Source of the DNA: Angiostrongylus vasorum
Lineage: Eukaryota > Nematoda > Chromadorea > Rhabditida > Metastrongylidae
Direction of reading: 5' to 3'
DNA: 64,000 bases
Assembly (NCBI GenBank): GCA_018806985.1
Contig: JADANN010000040.1
Location: 156,001 to 220,000 of the forward strand
The notes under the pieces were generated by a model, which was not told where the DNA came from, made no database searches, and saw nothing but the letters and a program-made list of their open reading frames with translations. This document shows, one piece after another, positions 21,669 to 32,740 of this stretch (its first letter is position 1; each line of letters opens with the position of its first letter). The position numbers and the translations under genes are program-made.

Positions 21669-22578
21669 AACTTGCAAGGGTATACTGATACGTAATTCAC
21701 TACGTCAAACGCTTCAATAACTCATAAAGAAAGATAGAAATCTAAGTCGCAATCACACGATCAACAGCTTCTTGAAAAACGCACTATTTATTGCCTGCCT
21801 TTCACTAAGGAGAGAACAGCTGATCAGACGTCGCTTATGGTCCATGAGTGCGTCACCCCACGTCAAAAGTCGTGGCCAAAACAAAATCCCTTTTCTATTG
21901 CCCTTCCTCAGCGATGAAGTAAGTGTAGCTATAAAACGGAGCTTAAGAACGGCAGGCCGACACTCTTCGTCGTCAATTAATTCGTAACCGCCCACGTGGC
22001 CGCCTATGTGGAACACAAAGTTAGGTAAATTGCTCTTATGGGAGGGACGGTGATTGCATGAGACCAGGTACGACATGCCTGATCTCTTACAATACTTGCG
22101 GAGATGAATATATTGGTGAAATCTACAGACCATTATGTACAGTATAGAAGAACATCTAGATGGCAAACGAGAAACAAAACAAAGTATCCCAATAGAGACG
22201 CGTAGGATACAAAAACATAGCTTGGACCATTTTGATATAAAAGTCCTTGCACAGGGTGCCGAAATACCAGCGCACAAGCTTCTTGAGGCTTTTTTGGGTC
22301 AATACCAAGAACCCTAGAATGAATGGCAGGGAAGAATGCCTGGACATCACACATGATTTCGCCCCCTACCTTCGCATTCTCTTTTGATGTGAGCTGGGGC
22401 ATTCATCGATCATATGCGACGCTGATCAGATGTTCTTCTTCAATGGAAGGCACCTAATAAAAGATGAGTTTTCGAGAAGTTGTTGATCGCATGATTGCCA
22501 TTTATATTTTCATCTTTCTGTATGTGTTTTTGAAGCGTTTGACATAGTACATTGCCTACCAATATACCCTTCCAGGCT

Positions 22579-22607
22579 CTGAAGAGAGCGACACTGCCGA
22601 TACGTCA
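22579..22607 (+). ncRNA. Degraded hammerhead-like core
   Basis: CTGAAGA is kept, but stem II is disrupted and GAAA has become GATA, so this 3' copy should be inactive. Confidence 0.35.
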
Positions 22608-22689
22608 GCTTTAACGGGATAAAGAATAAAGTAACACCTCGTGTTTGCCAACAAAATATCGAGAACTAATGAAGCAGATTTTATCGGTT

Positions 22690-23429
22690 AGTTCAGTAAA
22701 GGGTGTTCGCCTTTGTGCGATTTAACACAGCAGACTTTTGGTTATCGCCCTTATTCTTGAGCAGTAATACCTTTATGTCAACACTGGTACGACAACAATG
22801 GCAAAATGAGTTTAATGTTGAAGACGATCTACATATCAGTAACAGTGCTTTCATGCATCAGTCTTTATAAGTGCTAAAGTATAAGTGCTTCTGTGAATTG
22901 AGAGCCGAACAACTGAATTGCACTACACAAATGTAATGGAATCTGTAAGGAGACGGTGACTATGAGAGCAGTATCCAAACGAAGAGGAAGATGACTGACA
23001 ATGCTGCCCATATGGTATAGTGGAGTCACAGGAATTACTACGCAGCTTGAGAGTTTCTATTCAGTTCGAGCTTACAGAGGTTTATTCAGTGTGCGTAAAC
23101 TCATCAGACATAACATTTTCTGTAAAGAGCTGCTTGTAATAGTGTTTGGCACATGTTACAGGGCACATTGACAAAACAATTTATAAAAACTGAAAAACAA
23201 GAAGAACTGTCGACAGATAAGAGTGCACAGTTTGCAAGGAGAGAAGATTAGATAATACAAGGCAAGGATGTGTACGCATAAACATGTGAAGCACGTACGA
23301 ACTGTAGAAAGAGGTAGAAATAGATAGGGAAAGAAAACGCACTAGAACAGGGCGAGAGAATAAGAATGAAGTAAGACAGAATGAAATAAAATCAATAGAG
23401 GAACAATTTGAATAACCTCACTCCAGGTT
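22690..23429. other. No gene recognised
   Basis: AT-rich, A-rich between 23170 and 23420. Neither ORF nor repeat support was found. Confidence 0.4.
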
Positions 23430-23830
23430 ACTACTTGGATACATGGGCGACCAGTCCTCACTAGTTGTGCGGACACCAACATAATCTCCACTTTTCAGAG
23501 TTTTGCTGGTTAAGGCATTGTGTTTCCTTGGAGTCTCGTGGTCATTCTAGCCAAAGTCTGCCCCAAGTCGTCACCACAACACACAGTCGCAGCCCTTGTG
23601 GATCAGAAAGAGATTTGCCACCATGACACTCGTATGATACCATGACGGTGGTCGATTCTGATATTCGTTTACTCTCACCTAGGCTTCGTGATGAAAAAAC
23701 CGGTCTCCTTCTCAGCTCCGAAGACGCTACCAGTGTGATCAATCTTCCAGCTGTCCATCGCACCCCGGCACTAAGGAACACCTCCCAGCCAGGCGGTAAA
23801 CTGTTGAGAGGCACTCCAGCTACCAAGAGG
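23430..23830 (+). repeat. R3 dispersed repeat (about 390 bp)
   Basis: GC-richer family with blocks GTTTTGCTGGTTAAGSCATT, AAAGTCTGCCCCAAGTCGTC, CAGCCCTTGTGGATCAGA, GATTTGCCACCATG and AACACCTCCCAGCCA. Other copies are at 31380 (minus), 38600, 52100 and 56130. No tRNA-like box was recognised. The ORFs inside are shadows. Confidence 0.75.
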
Positions 23831-25199
23831 AATTCAAAAAAGCAAGTATATAGTCCCTAACAAAACGGCAATTCAGGATGAAAACAGTTAGTTCGTGCAG
23901 TTCTCCTTTCTGCTCGATTTGCTTCGATGTCACGACTGCGAAAAGCTACATCTTACGAAGAAAAAACTGCTACGGGCACTCAATTCGGATCATAGTTGAT
24001 CATAAGAAGACGATGTCGTCTCAACCTCGGCTAAAACATATTTTTGATAATGTCGTTTAACCATGTAAGCTTATCAATAACCAGAAACACCCATTCTACC
24101 TGCCGTGGCTAAATAAAACTTAGCATTGAATTTTTCTAGAACTTCCATCCATTCAGAACACTGTGAGAACATCGTTGCATTCCAAAGAACTGACATTGTT
24201 TCGTTCTTTGGGTACAATTGTGCACGTTTTCTTCACCTTGATCTCTCTTTCTTAATTGTTTTTATTTTAAGTGTAACGGAGATCTATTCGAAAAAGTCAA
24301 AAACTGCTGGCGTTGAGGCAGAAGTGACGCATGACTACAATATAGAGCCGATTTAAGTACGACTTCACCTGTCTACTAGTCGTGATATGTCCTACCAATA
24401 GGTCATTCGTCATTTTTCTTCGTTCTCGACGTCAAATGGTCAACAAGCCTTTAGAAAGCATTTATTAGATGTGTTGATCTATATCACATGTAGTTATCAG
24501 GTCTTCAGCACTGGACCGAAAAAACATTTATACTCATTCGTTGTCTTGCTTCCTTAGCTTGAAGCCGGCTTGTTCTTGTTCTAATCTTCGCACTTTAATA
24601 CTGGAAGGCCTGTTTTGGACACCATTTGCAAAACAAACTTCTTTTGAATTATTGCACCGAAAACGATATAGAACACGGCAAGTTAATGCTTTGTTCATAT
24701 GAAAGGAACTGCATACAACACCTAGTACGGTTTCAACTCGAAGTATTTCTTATGGGAAGGAGTGAATGCTCTGTTGGCTAAGGCGTTTTTTCAGAGAATG
24801 GGGCTCGGAGTGGTATCGCATCTTTGGACCTCATGGGATTAAAGAAATAAACCTCGGAATTTGTCATATAATCAGAAAGTGCGGACGAAAACGGATAAAA
24901 ACATTTGAGTGGATATAGAAAAAAATCGAGCCAAGCCTGTGGTAATCCATTCATCAGATGTGCCTAAAACTTGTTTGTGATGCGGATAATCCACCTGTTT
25001 TCACACACATGAACAAAGTCAGATTCTGGCATAGCAGCCAAGACGTGAATCCAACCAATTACTTGTTATAAAAACCTGAATGAGTCTTTGAAATCTATTA
25101 TCCCTTCAAAATGTGGACAAAAAACATTATTAATATAATGTCTCCAGTTTTTATTTTTTCGCTCAATATTTTTTTAATAGCAGGGTATTTTTTTGAAAT
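23831..25199. other. No gene recognised
   Basis: Short ORFs at 23878 and 24126 have no recognisable features. No repeat shared with the rest of the window was seen. Confidence 0.4.
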
Positions 25200-25450
25200 A
25201 ACCATATTGTTGCTGAGATATTTGCAAAACCACGAACCGCTTGTGTCTGCGGTGGGGATCGAACACGGTATTACCCTTTCCGAGAGCTAACGCGTTCACC
25301 ACTACACCATGCGAACCCTTCGTTTCGCATGTCTCTCAGCTAGTTCTATCGATCAGTGCCGTCAGCAGTCACCCGTCAGCGGGATTGATCTGGGGAGCCA
25401 TATCAGCATGAACCCAGTTAAGCTGAGGCGATAGTATAAATCACAATGTC
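25200..25450 (-). repeat. SINE1 copy
   Basis: Minus-orientation: GATATTTGCAAAACCACGAA, GGTGGGGATCGAACACGG (B box complement) and CCACTACACCATGCG (A box complement), then the body to AACCCAGTTAAGCTGAGG. Confidence 0.8.
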
Positions 25451-25499
25451 GCCAATTTTTATTTCCTGCCTAATGATTTTTTAGTGGCAGGGTATTATG

Positions 25500-25790
25500 T
25501 GATATAATCATAATGTGGATGAGATATCTGCAAAACTCCAAATCAGATCCAGTTCAGAAACTGTGCTCCCCAGATCAATCCCGTTGACGGATGATTGCTG
25601 ATAGCGCCTGTAGGTCAATGACACAACTGAGAGACAAGCGAGGCGAAGGACTCGCATTCTGTGGTGGTGAACGCGTTAGCCCCCCGTAAAGGGTAATAGC
25701 GTGTTCGGTCCCCACCGCACACACCAGCTGCTCGGAGTTTTGTAAATATCCCAGCATTATTGTACTTTGTATTTGACATAGTTCATACAT
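25500..25790 (+). repeat. SINE1 copy, opposite orientation
   Basis: Preceded by a minus tail (GATGAGATATCTGCAAAACT at 25513), then a plus copy with ATCAATCCCGTTGACGGATG, A box region TGTGGTGGTGAACGCG, B box region GTGTTCGGTCCCC and tail GAGTTTTGTAAATATCCCAG. Together with 25200 it forms another inverted arrangement. Confidence 0.75.
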
Positions 25791-25909
25791 CATTTCTGGA
25801 GAATTTTATTCAGCTCACGTATGATCTTCCAAAACAGGTTTCTCTAGTAAGCTTTTCACATGAACAAAACATTATTAAGTCCATGGGGCTACGTGGCTTT
25901 CGCTAAACG

Positions 25910-26040
25910 TTAAAGAAGTGGATTTGAGTAATCGGCATTCCCACAACCATCATCAGATCCAGAAATATCTCCAGACCCATCTCCAGATCCATCTCCGGAG
26001 CCGCAACCATCACCTGATCCAGAACCGTCATTGTGGTCTT
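25910..26040 (-). CDS. Gly/Ser/Asp-rich terminal exon, minus strand (partial)
   Basis: On the minus strand an acceptor AAATTTAG precedes 26040, and an open frame of 43 codons runs to TAA at 25910-25912 in phase 1. The residues are a low-complexity run of SGDG-type repeats with two CG pairs (for example GSGSGDGCGSGDGSG), ending NADYSNPLL. An AATAAA-type signal (TTTATT on the plus strand) lies near 25803. I could not locate upstream exons. It may be the last exon of a secreted repeat protein or a relic of one. The acidic, ordered repeat argues against chance. Confidence 0.4.
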
Positions 26041-26212
26041 CTAAATTTTCCGTTATGAACATTCATCGTTTCACGTCTACAAAAAAATTCTGTTGAATGA
26101 TGACGTTGGAATACTTTAGCTCCTTGGTTGATGCTGTTTAAAACACTGCACCTCCAACCACTTCTTCGATAAGTAACGGTATTTTTCGATCATTAGCATT
26201 TGAAGATTTCAG

Positions 26213-26217
<5 letters not shown>

Positions 26218-26278
<61 letters not shown>
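26218..26278. repeat. (AT)n microsatellite
   Basis: About 60 bp of uninterrupted alternating A and T. Confidence 0.95.
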
Positions 26279-26283
<5 letters not shown>

Positions 26284-26569
26284 AGGAAGTTGTGACTTAT
26301 CATATTAATGGCACATGCTATTTTCCTACAAGAACAAAAGTATGAACCATGCATTCGAGACACCATTATATCATGCTTAACGAAATTCTGACCGTTCTAA
26401 TTTCTAACTAACTGCTCATCCTTTTTCGAAAGAAGCTATTATGTGAAATACCGGACAAAAAATGCTGAAATATGAACAAATGTTGGAACCTTACTTGAGT
26501 TTGAACGTACAGTTACCTTCACCTGTAGCTCACGTGCTATCCACTGCAGCAACCAAAGCCCTTGCAGTG

Positions 26570-26660
26570 GCTTTCTCTCAGCCATGTTTTTACTTTATCG
26601 GTGCTATCAGCAATCACCCGTCAGCGAGAATGAAGTGTAGATCGTAAATCGGCATTGAAC
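26570..26660 (-). repeat. SINE1 fragment
   Basis: Matches the distal part of SINE1 (GCTATCAGCAATCACCCGTC, AATCGGCATTGAAC). Confidence 0.55.
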
Positions 26661-27279
26661 GCATTTAGAAACGTGTTGCGAAGTTTGCTCATAAAGCAGT
26701 ATCCCATCTTGCCTGTGCCAAAATTGGTGGAAACATTTGCCTTCAAAACCCCACTGTGGCGCATGCCGCCAATGTAGTCCGAGAGCTAATCTCGCTGTGG
26801 ATTTGCTTCATAAGGTCTAGATGAATATCTTAAGTTACTTTTCAGCATAGACAGCCTTGTTGGAAAAAAATATTAAAGCATCCATTGCAGGACTAATGAA
26901 GAATATGAAATAGTATCTCGCTATACATGAAGATGACCCCACTGGACCGAGTCAGCCGTTTATAATCGAAATTATGTCAATCTATGTCGATTCTCTCTCG
27001 TAGTACCCGTTGCCTAGGACTCATGTACAGAGAAAACCACAGCATTTAAAAGCTGAAGGATGGCGACTTCATAAGTAACCCTATCTCAAGAAAATGTCTG
27101 AGGGTCGCATCGAGACCTATTAGCTAAAATGAATGGGGACATTGAACAAGACTATCTACATATGCATCAAGGCCATTCATGGTGATGGAAGTTATGTTTA
27201 ACTGAAATATTAGTGAGCCAGACATTTGTGCTCCCGGAAAATGGGACAGGATCGCTGTTTTTTCATAGTAAGAAGAAAA
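26661..27279. other. No gene recognised
   Basis: No sustained reading frame or repeat could be supported here. Confidence 0.35.
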
Positions 27280-27784
27280 TCAGAAATTTATTTAAAATCT
27301 TCGTGGTGCCGGTTGTGAAAAAATTTTGCTTTGGTGGAATGAGTACGTAATCTGTTTGGATTACGACAGTATTTCACACCTAATGAGGTTGCATCCTTAG
27401 GTATTTGTGTTCATTTTTTGTATATGAATTTAAAGCCGTCTTGCTGAGGTATTTAGAATTTCCTTGCAAGATGAGTAGAAAAACTTTCTTACCGGTTGTA
27501 TCAGAAGTTCCACTCTCCGTGGTGGTACGTAGTCCACCTGAAGTGTTGGAAAATTATGCGTGTCGGTAGTACTGTTGACCATGCTTCACTAGTAAAATAT
27601 TCGGATTGCGGTAATTTGCATTCATGGATAACAATTTCACACCACGAAAATTCAAGTTTTACCCGATACATTAGTAGATCCTTCATTATCATTACCTTCC
27701 ATGCCTACATTTAAAATATGTTATGTTATGCAGAGTGGCATGTCATTGAAATTTGCAGTGTTTATCTTATAATATATCCCTTGA

Positions 27785-27930
27785 AGAAGTGGGTGCAGAC
27801 AAGCACGATGAAAGATCAGTCTGTGATGCTGAGCGCGACCCTTAGAGTTAAATCCGGTTTATTGCAACTTGGAGAACTAATACGGAGTTCTCGTTGCGTC
27901 CGCGAATCACGGTCGATGTGGTATTTGTTA
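27785..27930 (+). mobile_element. RTE relic shared with 34090-34245
   Basis: AAGCACGATGAAAGATCAGT and the following 100 bp align with the ORF2 C-terminal region of the RTE at 37706-37840. It is heavily degraded. Its presence in both P and Q dates it before that duplication. Confidence 0.5.
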
Positions 27931-28619
27931 GGATATTGTAAATAATAGTAACGATAACAGTAATAATGTTATTAACATCTGCGGCCGATCAGTCTTCGAC
28001 TGGAGGAGTTAGAGAGGTGTAAAGGACTTGTTTCTGGCAGATGGCAAGCGTGTAACAGGTAGAGCACAGACTCGATTGGAAATCTTCACTGAAACCCCGA
28101 GACAGAAGATGGTGATCTCCTACTCCCTCTCCCAAACAGGATCAACTAGACCGCTGAGTCGTGCAGCAAGGTGAAACAGTCTTCCTGAAATCCTCTCGAG
28201 TCGATCAGCGATCAAAGGCGAACAGGTGGAATATCAAACAAAGCCTTTTCGCTCTGAGACTGCTCTAATTTGCTGGGGCATTGAGGTAAGTTCAAAATAA
28301 TTCCTCGACATTGCTGGATACTTCTGGAAAAAGGTGTGGACGAACCCAAAACGAGTCATAAAAGGTCTACTATAGCGAAGTACATTTCATTTGTAGGAAC
28401 AAGTGTTTGGGTTTGCACTCTTCTGCTTTCTTAACAAATACTTCCGGGGCTCATTTCTTAAATAATCCCACTAGGCTGAAACTATGTATGATCTAAGCCC
28501 ACTAGCATTTATAAAACTAGTAGAACGAAAAAAATAAGGTTGACCAATTCACAAGCAAAGATTTTCAAATTTTTTTCCTCTGTCCCTTCCAATTTCTTAC
28601 ACCTATTGTTATTGTCTTA

Positions 28620-28875
28620 GGGGAGCGCGTGGCGCAGTGGGTAGAGGCGCCACTGCGACACACACATGGAACAGATCCATGCGCCCATGGCCCACCAAGC
28701 CCTTCATCCCTCCACTGTTAGCAAATTGGTACAAGACTTGCCCGAGAAGGTTAGCAGCAGTCATTGTAAAGATTAGATATACATTCAATCATCTCCTACG
28801 GTGATTAATTAAGTCGAATGCATGGCTCATCCCTCGAAGACTGATCAACGCCGAGAACTCTATCCTTTATTTTTT
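28620..28875 (+). repeat. SINE2 with well-preserved tRNA-like head
   Basis: Begins GGGGAGCGCGTGGCGCAGTG, a near-consensus tRNA 5' end and A box. The B box region is diverged (GGAACAGATCC). Then come CACCAAGCCCTTCATCCCTCC, AATTGGTACAAGACTTGCCC and GACTGATCAACGCCGAGAAC. Confidence 0.8.
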
Positions 28876-28904
28876 AGCGTTTATTGTTTCTGTCTTTAAC
28901 GTGA

Positions 28905-29557
28905 TCTCTTTACGTTTCAGCTTTTTTCGAACGTTTCACTGTTATCATAAATTTTGTTGAACTGACCATATTCGACTGTTTCGAGCACTTGAAGGAGAAC
29001 TGAAAATTGAAACTTTAATTGAATTTGTAAATGTGATGTGAACGAGAATTTTGATGATGAAAGGCACAAGAGACTTGCTGTTTATTTCTGCCAAATTAAA
29101 TAGTAAGCAGACAATTTTGGAAACTAACCCTTGACACTTCACTGCTTTATTGCAATGACTTACATTTTCTCTTCTTTTCTCCTGTTTTACTGAAGCATGA
29201 ATGTGTTTTCAGTAAACAGTAAGTAGGATAACCGATTTTGGTAGTGCTTGACTGGAACGAGATAAAGAAATCGGATAACTTACGCAAAGTGAGGCACAAG
29301 AAGATCGACAGGCGTTGTTGCAGTGAAGGCATCGCCAACTGGTGATGGGATGCATAGGTTTTTGCCATTTTTGTTCCGATTTATATATAGCGAAAATTAT
29401 TTCATGCATTTGTTACCTCCACATGAGTACAGGATTACAGTGTACAGCAATCCCTAACCGGAAACTGTAGAGCCACAAATAACAATAAGCCAAATATATT
29501 CAAATACCTATGCGCTTTTGCTCAGATAGTATGTAAATTTTGTTCAAGTTATATAGG
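28905..29557 (-). pseudogene. Relic of a short secreted-peptide gene, minus strand
   Basis: Reading the minus strand: a TATA motif (29557-29547), then 40 nt later a hydrophobic stretch NIFGLLLFVALQF without a preceding ATG. Further down, a segment ending in a strong donor (TTGC|GTAAGT near 29279) follows a Cys-rich frame. Finally TCAGTTCTCCTTCAAGTG ... GTCGAATATG|GTCAG (29002-28967) closely resembles exon 2 and its donor in the gene at 3957 (TCAGTTTTCCTTCAAGCG ... GTCGAATCCG|GTGAG). The partner copy at 38250-39125 keeps the hydrophobic stretch and this block. No complete gene can be built, so I call it a relic. The link to the 3957 family is an inference from one short block. Confidence 0.35.
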
Positions 29558-29959
29558 ATGTGTAATCACTATCGATAGTTGCTGTTATGTTCAAACGTCG
29601 AGTATGTGGAAATTTTGGCTTTCTACCAGGAAGTGAAACTCATGTTCCAGCAGATTTAATTACTGTATGTGGTCAACATAAAACCATCGGCACCTTCAAC
29701 AATGCACAGAAGAACATCGCTCTCGTCACTAACAGATAACCTGCCTGGAATCAAGCCAGTGTTGATAAAATTTTACCCTTTTTTCACGGCTAACACTTAG
29801 CGTTCGAAAAACTTATTTCCAGAAAGAAGGCGTGAGAGCGCTCAAAAGTATTACTGAGCTTTGAAGAAGAATTAAATGCTACAACTAATAACAATGAACT
29901 GAAGGTCATTTAGCCCATAAGATTGCTATAGGCACTATAGCTTCCATTTTAATCTGAAA

Positions 29960-30062
29960 GGATGCTCAGACATGAGGAAAACTCGGAACCTAGGTTGGGC
30001 TTAGAAATCGCGAATACCACATGCGGAAGCTTGCGTGCTACCCACCGCACCATCTGAGACAT
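29960..30062 (-). repeat. SINE3 copy (tRNA-like)
   Basis: The minus strand reads CAGATGGTGCGGTGGGTAGC, an A-box-like tRNA head, then a decayed B box (GCGATTTCTAAGCC) and the GTTCCGAGTTTTCCTC tail shared with 11600. Confidence 0.55.
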
Positions 30063-30164
30063 TGTGATAATGACGTAGCTTCACCTTAATAGGGTTCAAA
30101 ATACCGACCTGTTTGCTTATAGTATCGATATAATAAAAAAACTGCCCGAGAGAAAGGCAAGCAA

Positions 30165-30245
30165 GGGCCTCAGTGGTGCAGCCCGTAACATATGAGCCCC
30201 TGAAAGGGTAATCGCGAGTTCAAAGGTAATCTGAGCTACCGAGTT
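30165..30245 (+). repeat. tRNA-like SINE head
   Basis: GGGCCTCAGTGGTGCAGCCC followed by GCCCCTGAAAGGGTAATCGC and GAGTTCAAAGG. It is intermediate between the SINE1 and SINE3 heads. Confidence 0.45.
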
Positions 30246-30249
30246 TGTT

Positions 30250-30767
30250 TCATGTCCTAGAATCTTTGTGCTTGTCGTTCGCATCATATTCTGGCCTGAG
30301 AAGGAAAAAATTAGGCGTTTCTGCATTCATCAGTCAGAGTTGAACTGAGGACGAATTTCGGCTATCTTCAGCTGCTTTCTCACTAAGAGGTAAACATTCT
30401 ACTGAAATCAATTACATCTTAGAATTTTAATCAATTCAAATTTGTAGCTACCTTGCACACTTTCGATGTTCTGAAACTTAAATGAACGCTATAAACTGAA
30501 GCTAAGAAACACGAAAAAGCTGTTCCTCGCTTAGGAATTGATCGACTCCCTGAAAGCCTGACCCATTTATTGCCTACACTATTTTTCGAAGTATTTCAAA
30601 GCCATCAATAAGAAGTCGAATCAAAACAAACGGAAATTTTTTTGCATTTTTGATGAAAATTTTATTCCTTTAATCACTAATTGGCACAAAGTCATCAATA
30701 GCTAGCATGTTTTACAACGGGATCCAAAGGCAAAGATAATTCATAATACTGTAAAGCATAACTTCAG
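30250..30767. other. No gene recognised
   Basis: No supported ORF or repeat. Confidence 0.35.
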
Positions 30768-31055
30768 TGATGCTGAGATATTTGCAAAACCCCGGACCGC
30801 AGGTGTCTGCGGTGGGGAACGAACGCGCTATTGCCCTTTCCGTGAAGTAACGCGTTCACCACCACACCATGCTGGTCCTTCGTTTCGCCTGTCCCTCAGC
30901 TAGTTCTATCGATCTTTTGCCATCAGCAATCACCCGTCAACGGGATTGATCTGGGGTGCCAAAATCGGCATTGAACCCAGTTAAGCTGAGGGCGTAGTTA
31001 TAATCACAATTTGAACCTTTTTACTTACTGCCTACTCTTTTTGATGGCAGGGGTG
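30768..31055 (-). repeat. SINE1, near full-length
   Basis: One of the best copies: GATGCTGAGATATTTGCAAA, GGTGTCTGCGGTGGGGAACG, AACGCGTTCACCACCACACC, CGGGATTGATCTGGGGTGCC, TTGAACCCAGTTAAGCTGAG, then TTACTGCCTACTCTTTTTGA. Read on the minus strand, it places an A-box-like TGGTGTGGTGG about 46 nt before a B-box-like GTTCGTTCC, close to tRNA spacing. Confidence 0.85.
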
Positions 31056-31379
31056 GAAAATTAGCACAGCCCATTTAAGAAAGAAGCTCTATAAATATGA
31101 ATAAAAATACACTACAAAAAGCGACTGGTTGGATACAATTCGGTGAATAATTTACTAACCTTGGAGCTGTAGACGGTTTGGATAGAAAGGGCGAAGAATT
31201 GAACTAAAAACTGCATATGCACTGCAGAGCACTTCTGATCAACGCGCTATACGGATTATCATTAATCGTAGTTCAATAGATCATATTCAACGTCATGGGG
31301 TTGCACTGGAATGGTAACCATGTGGAGTACTGTAGCTTTCATCGACGAACTAGCTGTACTTCGTACTTGGTACTATTCC

Positions 31380-31640
31380 CCCTCTACTAGTGCTATACAG
31401 TTTCCAACAGTTTACTGCCTCATCGTGGCTAGGAGACGTTCCTGGGTGTCGGGTTGCGATGTCCAGCCGGGGCATTTATCCCCCCCCGGCAAGGTCTCCC
31501 AAGTTGAGAAGGAATCCGGCAGGAAGCCCAGCTAATAGTAAATCAACACCTGGATCCACCACCTTCTTGGTATCAAATTAGTTGCACGGTGGCAAATATC
31601 ACTCTCTGATCCACAAGTGCGGCGACTAACTTCCTGTAGA
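31380..31640 (-). repeat. R3 dispersed repeat fragment
   Basis: Complement of the R3 3' two thirds: GTTTACTGCCTCATCGTGGC, CAAGGTCTCCCAAGTTGAGA, CTGGATCCACCACC, TGATCCACAAGTGC. The ORFs at 31311 and 31390 are shadows of it. Confidence 0.75.
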
Positions 31641-32740
31641 GGTGACGACCAGGGGCATTCTTTTTTTCTTTCTCATTCTTGAGAATGACAACAAACAATT
31701 TTGACGAAATGGGATCGCCTTACCAGAGCATGTTTTCACGTGGATATTAATATCGTTGTAGAATGCTGATATCTTGATTGTGAAATTTTTTGTATTGCTG
31801 ACGAAGAAGAAGAAGAACCACAGTGATATTGATATAGTTGTTAAACTCCGGAAACAGGTGTCTGCAGTGGTGATCGCACACGCTATTACCCTTTCCGGGG
31901 GGCTAACCGCTTCACTACTACACAATGTGGGTCCTTTGTTTTTTGTTTCTGCATGTTTTCTATCTAACAGTGCCATGAGCAATCAGCTGTCAACGGCATT
32001 GATCTGGGGAGCATAAATCGGCATTGAACCCCTTAAGCTAAAGCTATAGTCGTAATCACAATTTCAACTTTTTTTATTTATTGCCTACCACATTTTTTTT
32101 TCACGACAGGGTGTTCTGTGAAATACAATTATAATGATGCTGAGTTATTTGCAAAACTGCTCACCGCAGGTGTCTACGGTGAGGATTAAACACGCTTTTA
32201 CCCTTCCCAGCGGTTAACGCGTTCACTACCACACTATGCTGGTCATTCACTCCCCCTTTCTCTCTTTATATACTTAGTAGGGCGACCTGGATGTTTAGGG
32301 CTTCCATGACTGCTTCTATCTTAACTGAGTCAAAAAGCTTTTTCTAAAGTCGATGGAAGTTGGAGAGAGCCGTTTCGTGTACTCTTTCGATGCTTCATTG
32401 AGTCTTATTGCCATGTGGATATGGTCCATCGTACCATATTTTCTTTGAAACCTTGGTTGCTCAAATGACTATCCTTCGTCCAGGGTTCTGTCAATTCTGC
32501 TTAGCACGACTCGCATGAAAAGTTTGTTGGCGACAGACATTAACCAGATTGTGAGTTATTAGCCCATATCGTGGCGGTCACCGTTCTTAAACAATAGTAC
32601 GATCTTGCTTTTCTCAAACATGCATTCTGACAGGAAATGTGTAAATAGCCGTGGCGGCGTGTTTATGAGGGGTGGCTTCCACTTTTATCTGCACGCATGG
32701 TCCAGATAATTTTAAAATCTCAGCAATGGCATATGCTGCT
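31641..32740 (-). mobile_element. RTE-type LINE fragment, split by SINE1
   Basis: The minus strand at 32740-32270 carries reverse-transcriptase sequence (SVKIEAVMEAL-like residues near 32300, the CTATTTACACATTTCCTGTC region, the IDRTLDEG block near 32490). It resumes at 31812-31641 with NFTIKISAFYNDINIHVK and QNCLLSFSR-like residues, matching 37140-37290 of the best copy. The 450 bp between are SINE1 sequence inserted later. Frames are broken. Confidence 0.75.
31815..32268 (-). repeat. SINE1 copies nested in RTE
   Basis: About one and a half minus-orientation SINE1 units in tandem: 31840-32085 (GGTGTCTGCAGTGGTGATCG ... CCCCTTAAGCTAAAGCTATA) and 32090-32268 (GATGCTGAGTTATTTGCAAA ... CACTACCACACTATGCTGG). 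Confidence 0.78.

Larger units (their letters stand above)
17922..22290. repeat. Segmental duplication, copy B (partner 2967-8295)
   Basis: Collinear with copy A (see 2967). It lacks the 1.2-kb Penelope-like insertion and has two extra 180-bp tandem units. Confidence 0.88.
21525..22680 (+). mobile_element. Penelope-like element, both termini present
   Basis: The inverted 5' terminal segment (21545-21670, hammerhead-like core on minus) and the direct 3' terminal segment (22575-22680) enclose a degraded GIY-YIG region. Readable pieces include TGEIYRPLCT-like, EEHLDGKRETKQS, HFDIKVLAQGAEIPAHKLLE and NGREECLDIT-like residues. The frames are broken and there is no reverse transcriptase, so this is a short 5'-truncated copy. 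Confidence 0.78.
27280..29930. repeat. Old duplication, copy P (partner 33450-39520)
   Basis: Collinear blocks shared with copy Q: GGTGGAATGAGTACG / GGTGGAACGAGTACG, GACAGTATTTCACACCTAAT / GACAGTATTTCATACACCTA, CGTAGTCCACCT, an RTE relic, the AAGGAGAACTGAAAATTG block and AGCCAAATATATTCAAATA. Identity looks about 65-80 percent. Copy P is interrupted by a SINE2 (28620). Copy Q carries SINE1, RTE and R3 insertions. Confidence 0.6.

Noticed and set aside
28624..28700. Possible genuine tRNA gene
   Set aside because: The 5' half looks like a tRNA, but the B box and acceptor stem are degraded and a SINE2 body follows directly; the same head recurs in other SINE2 copies.
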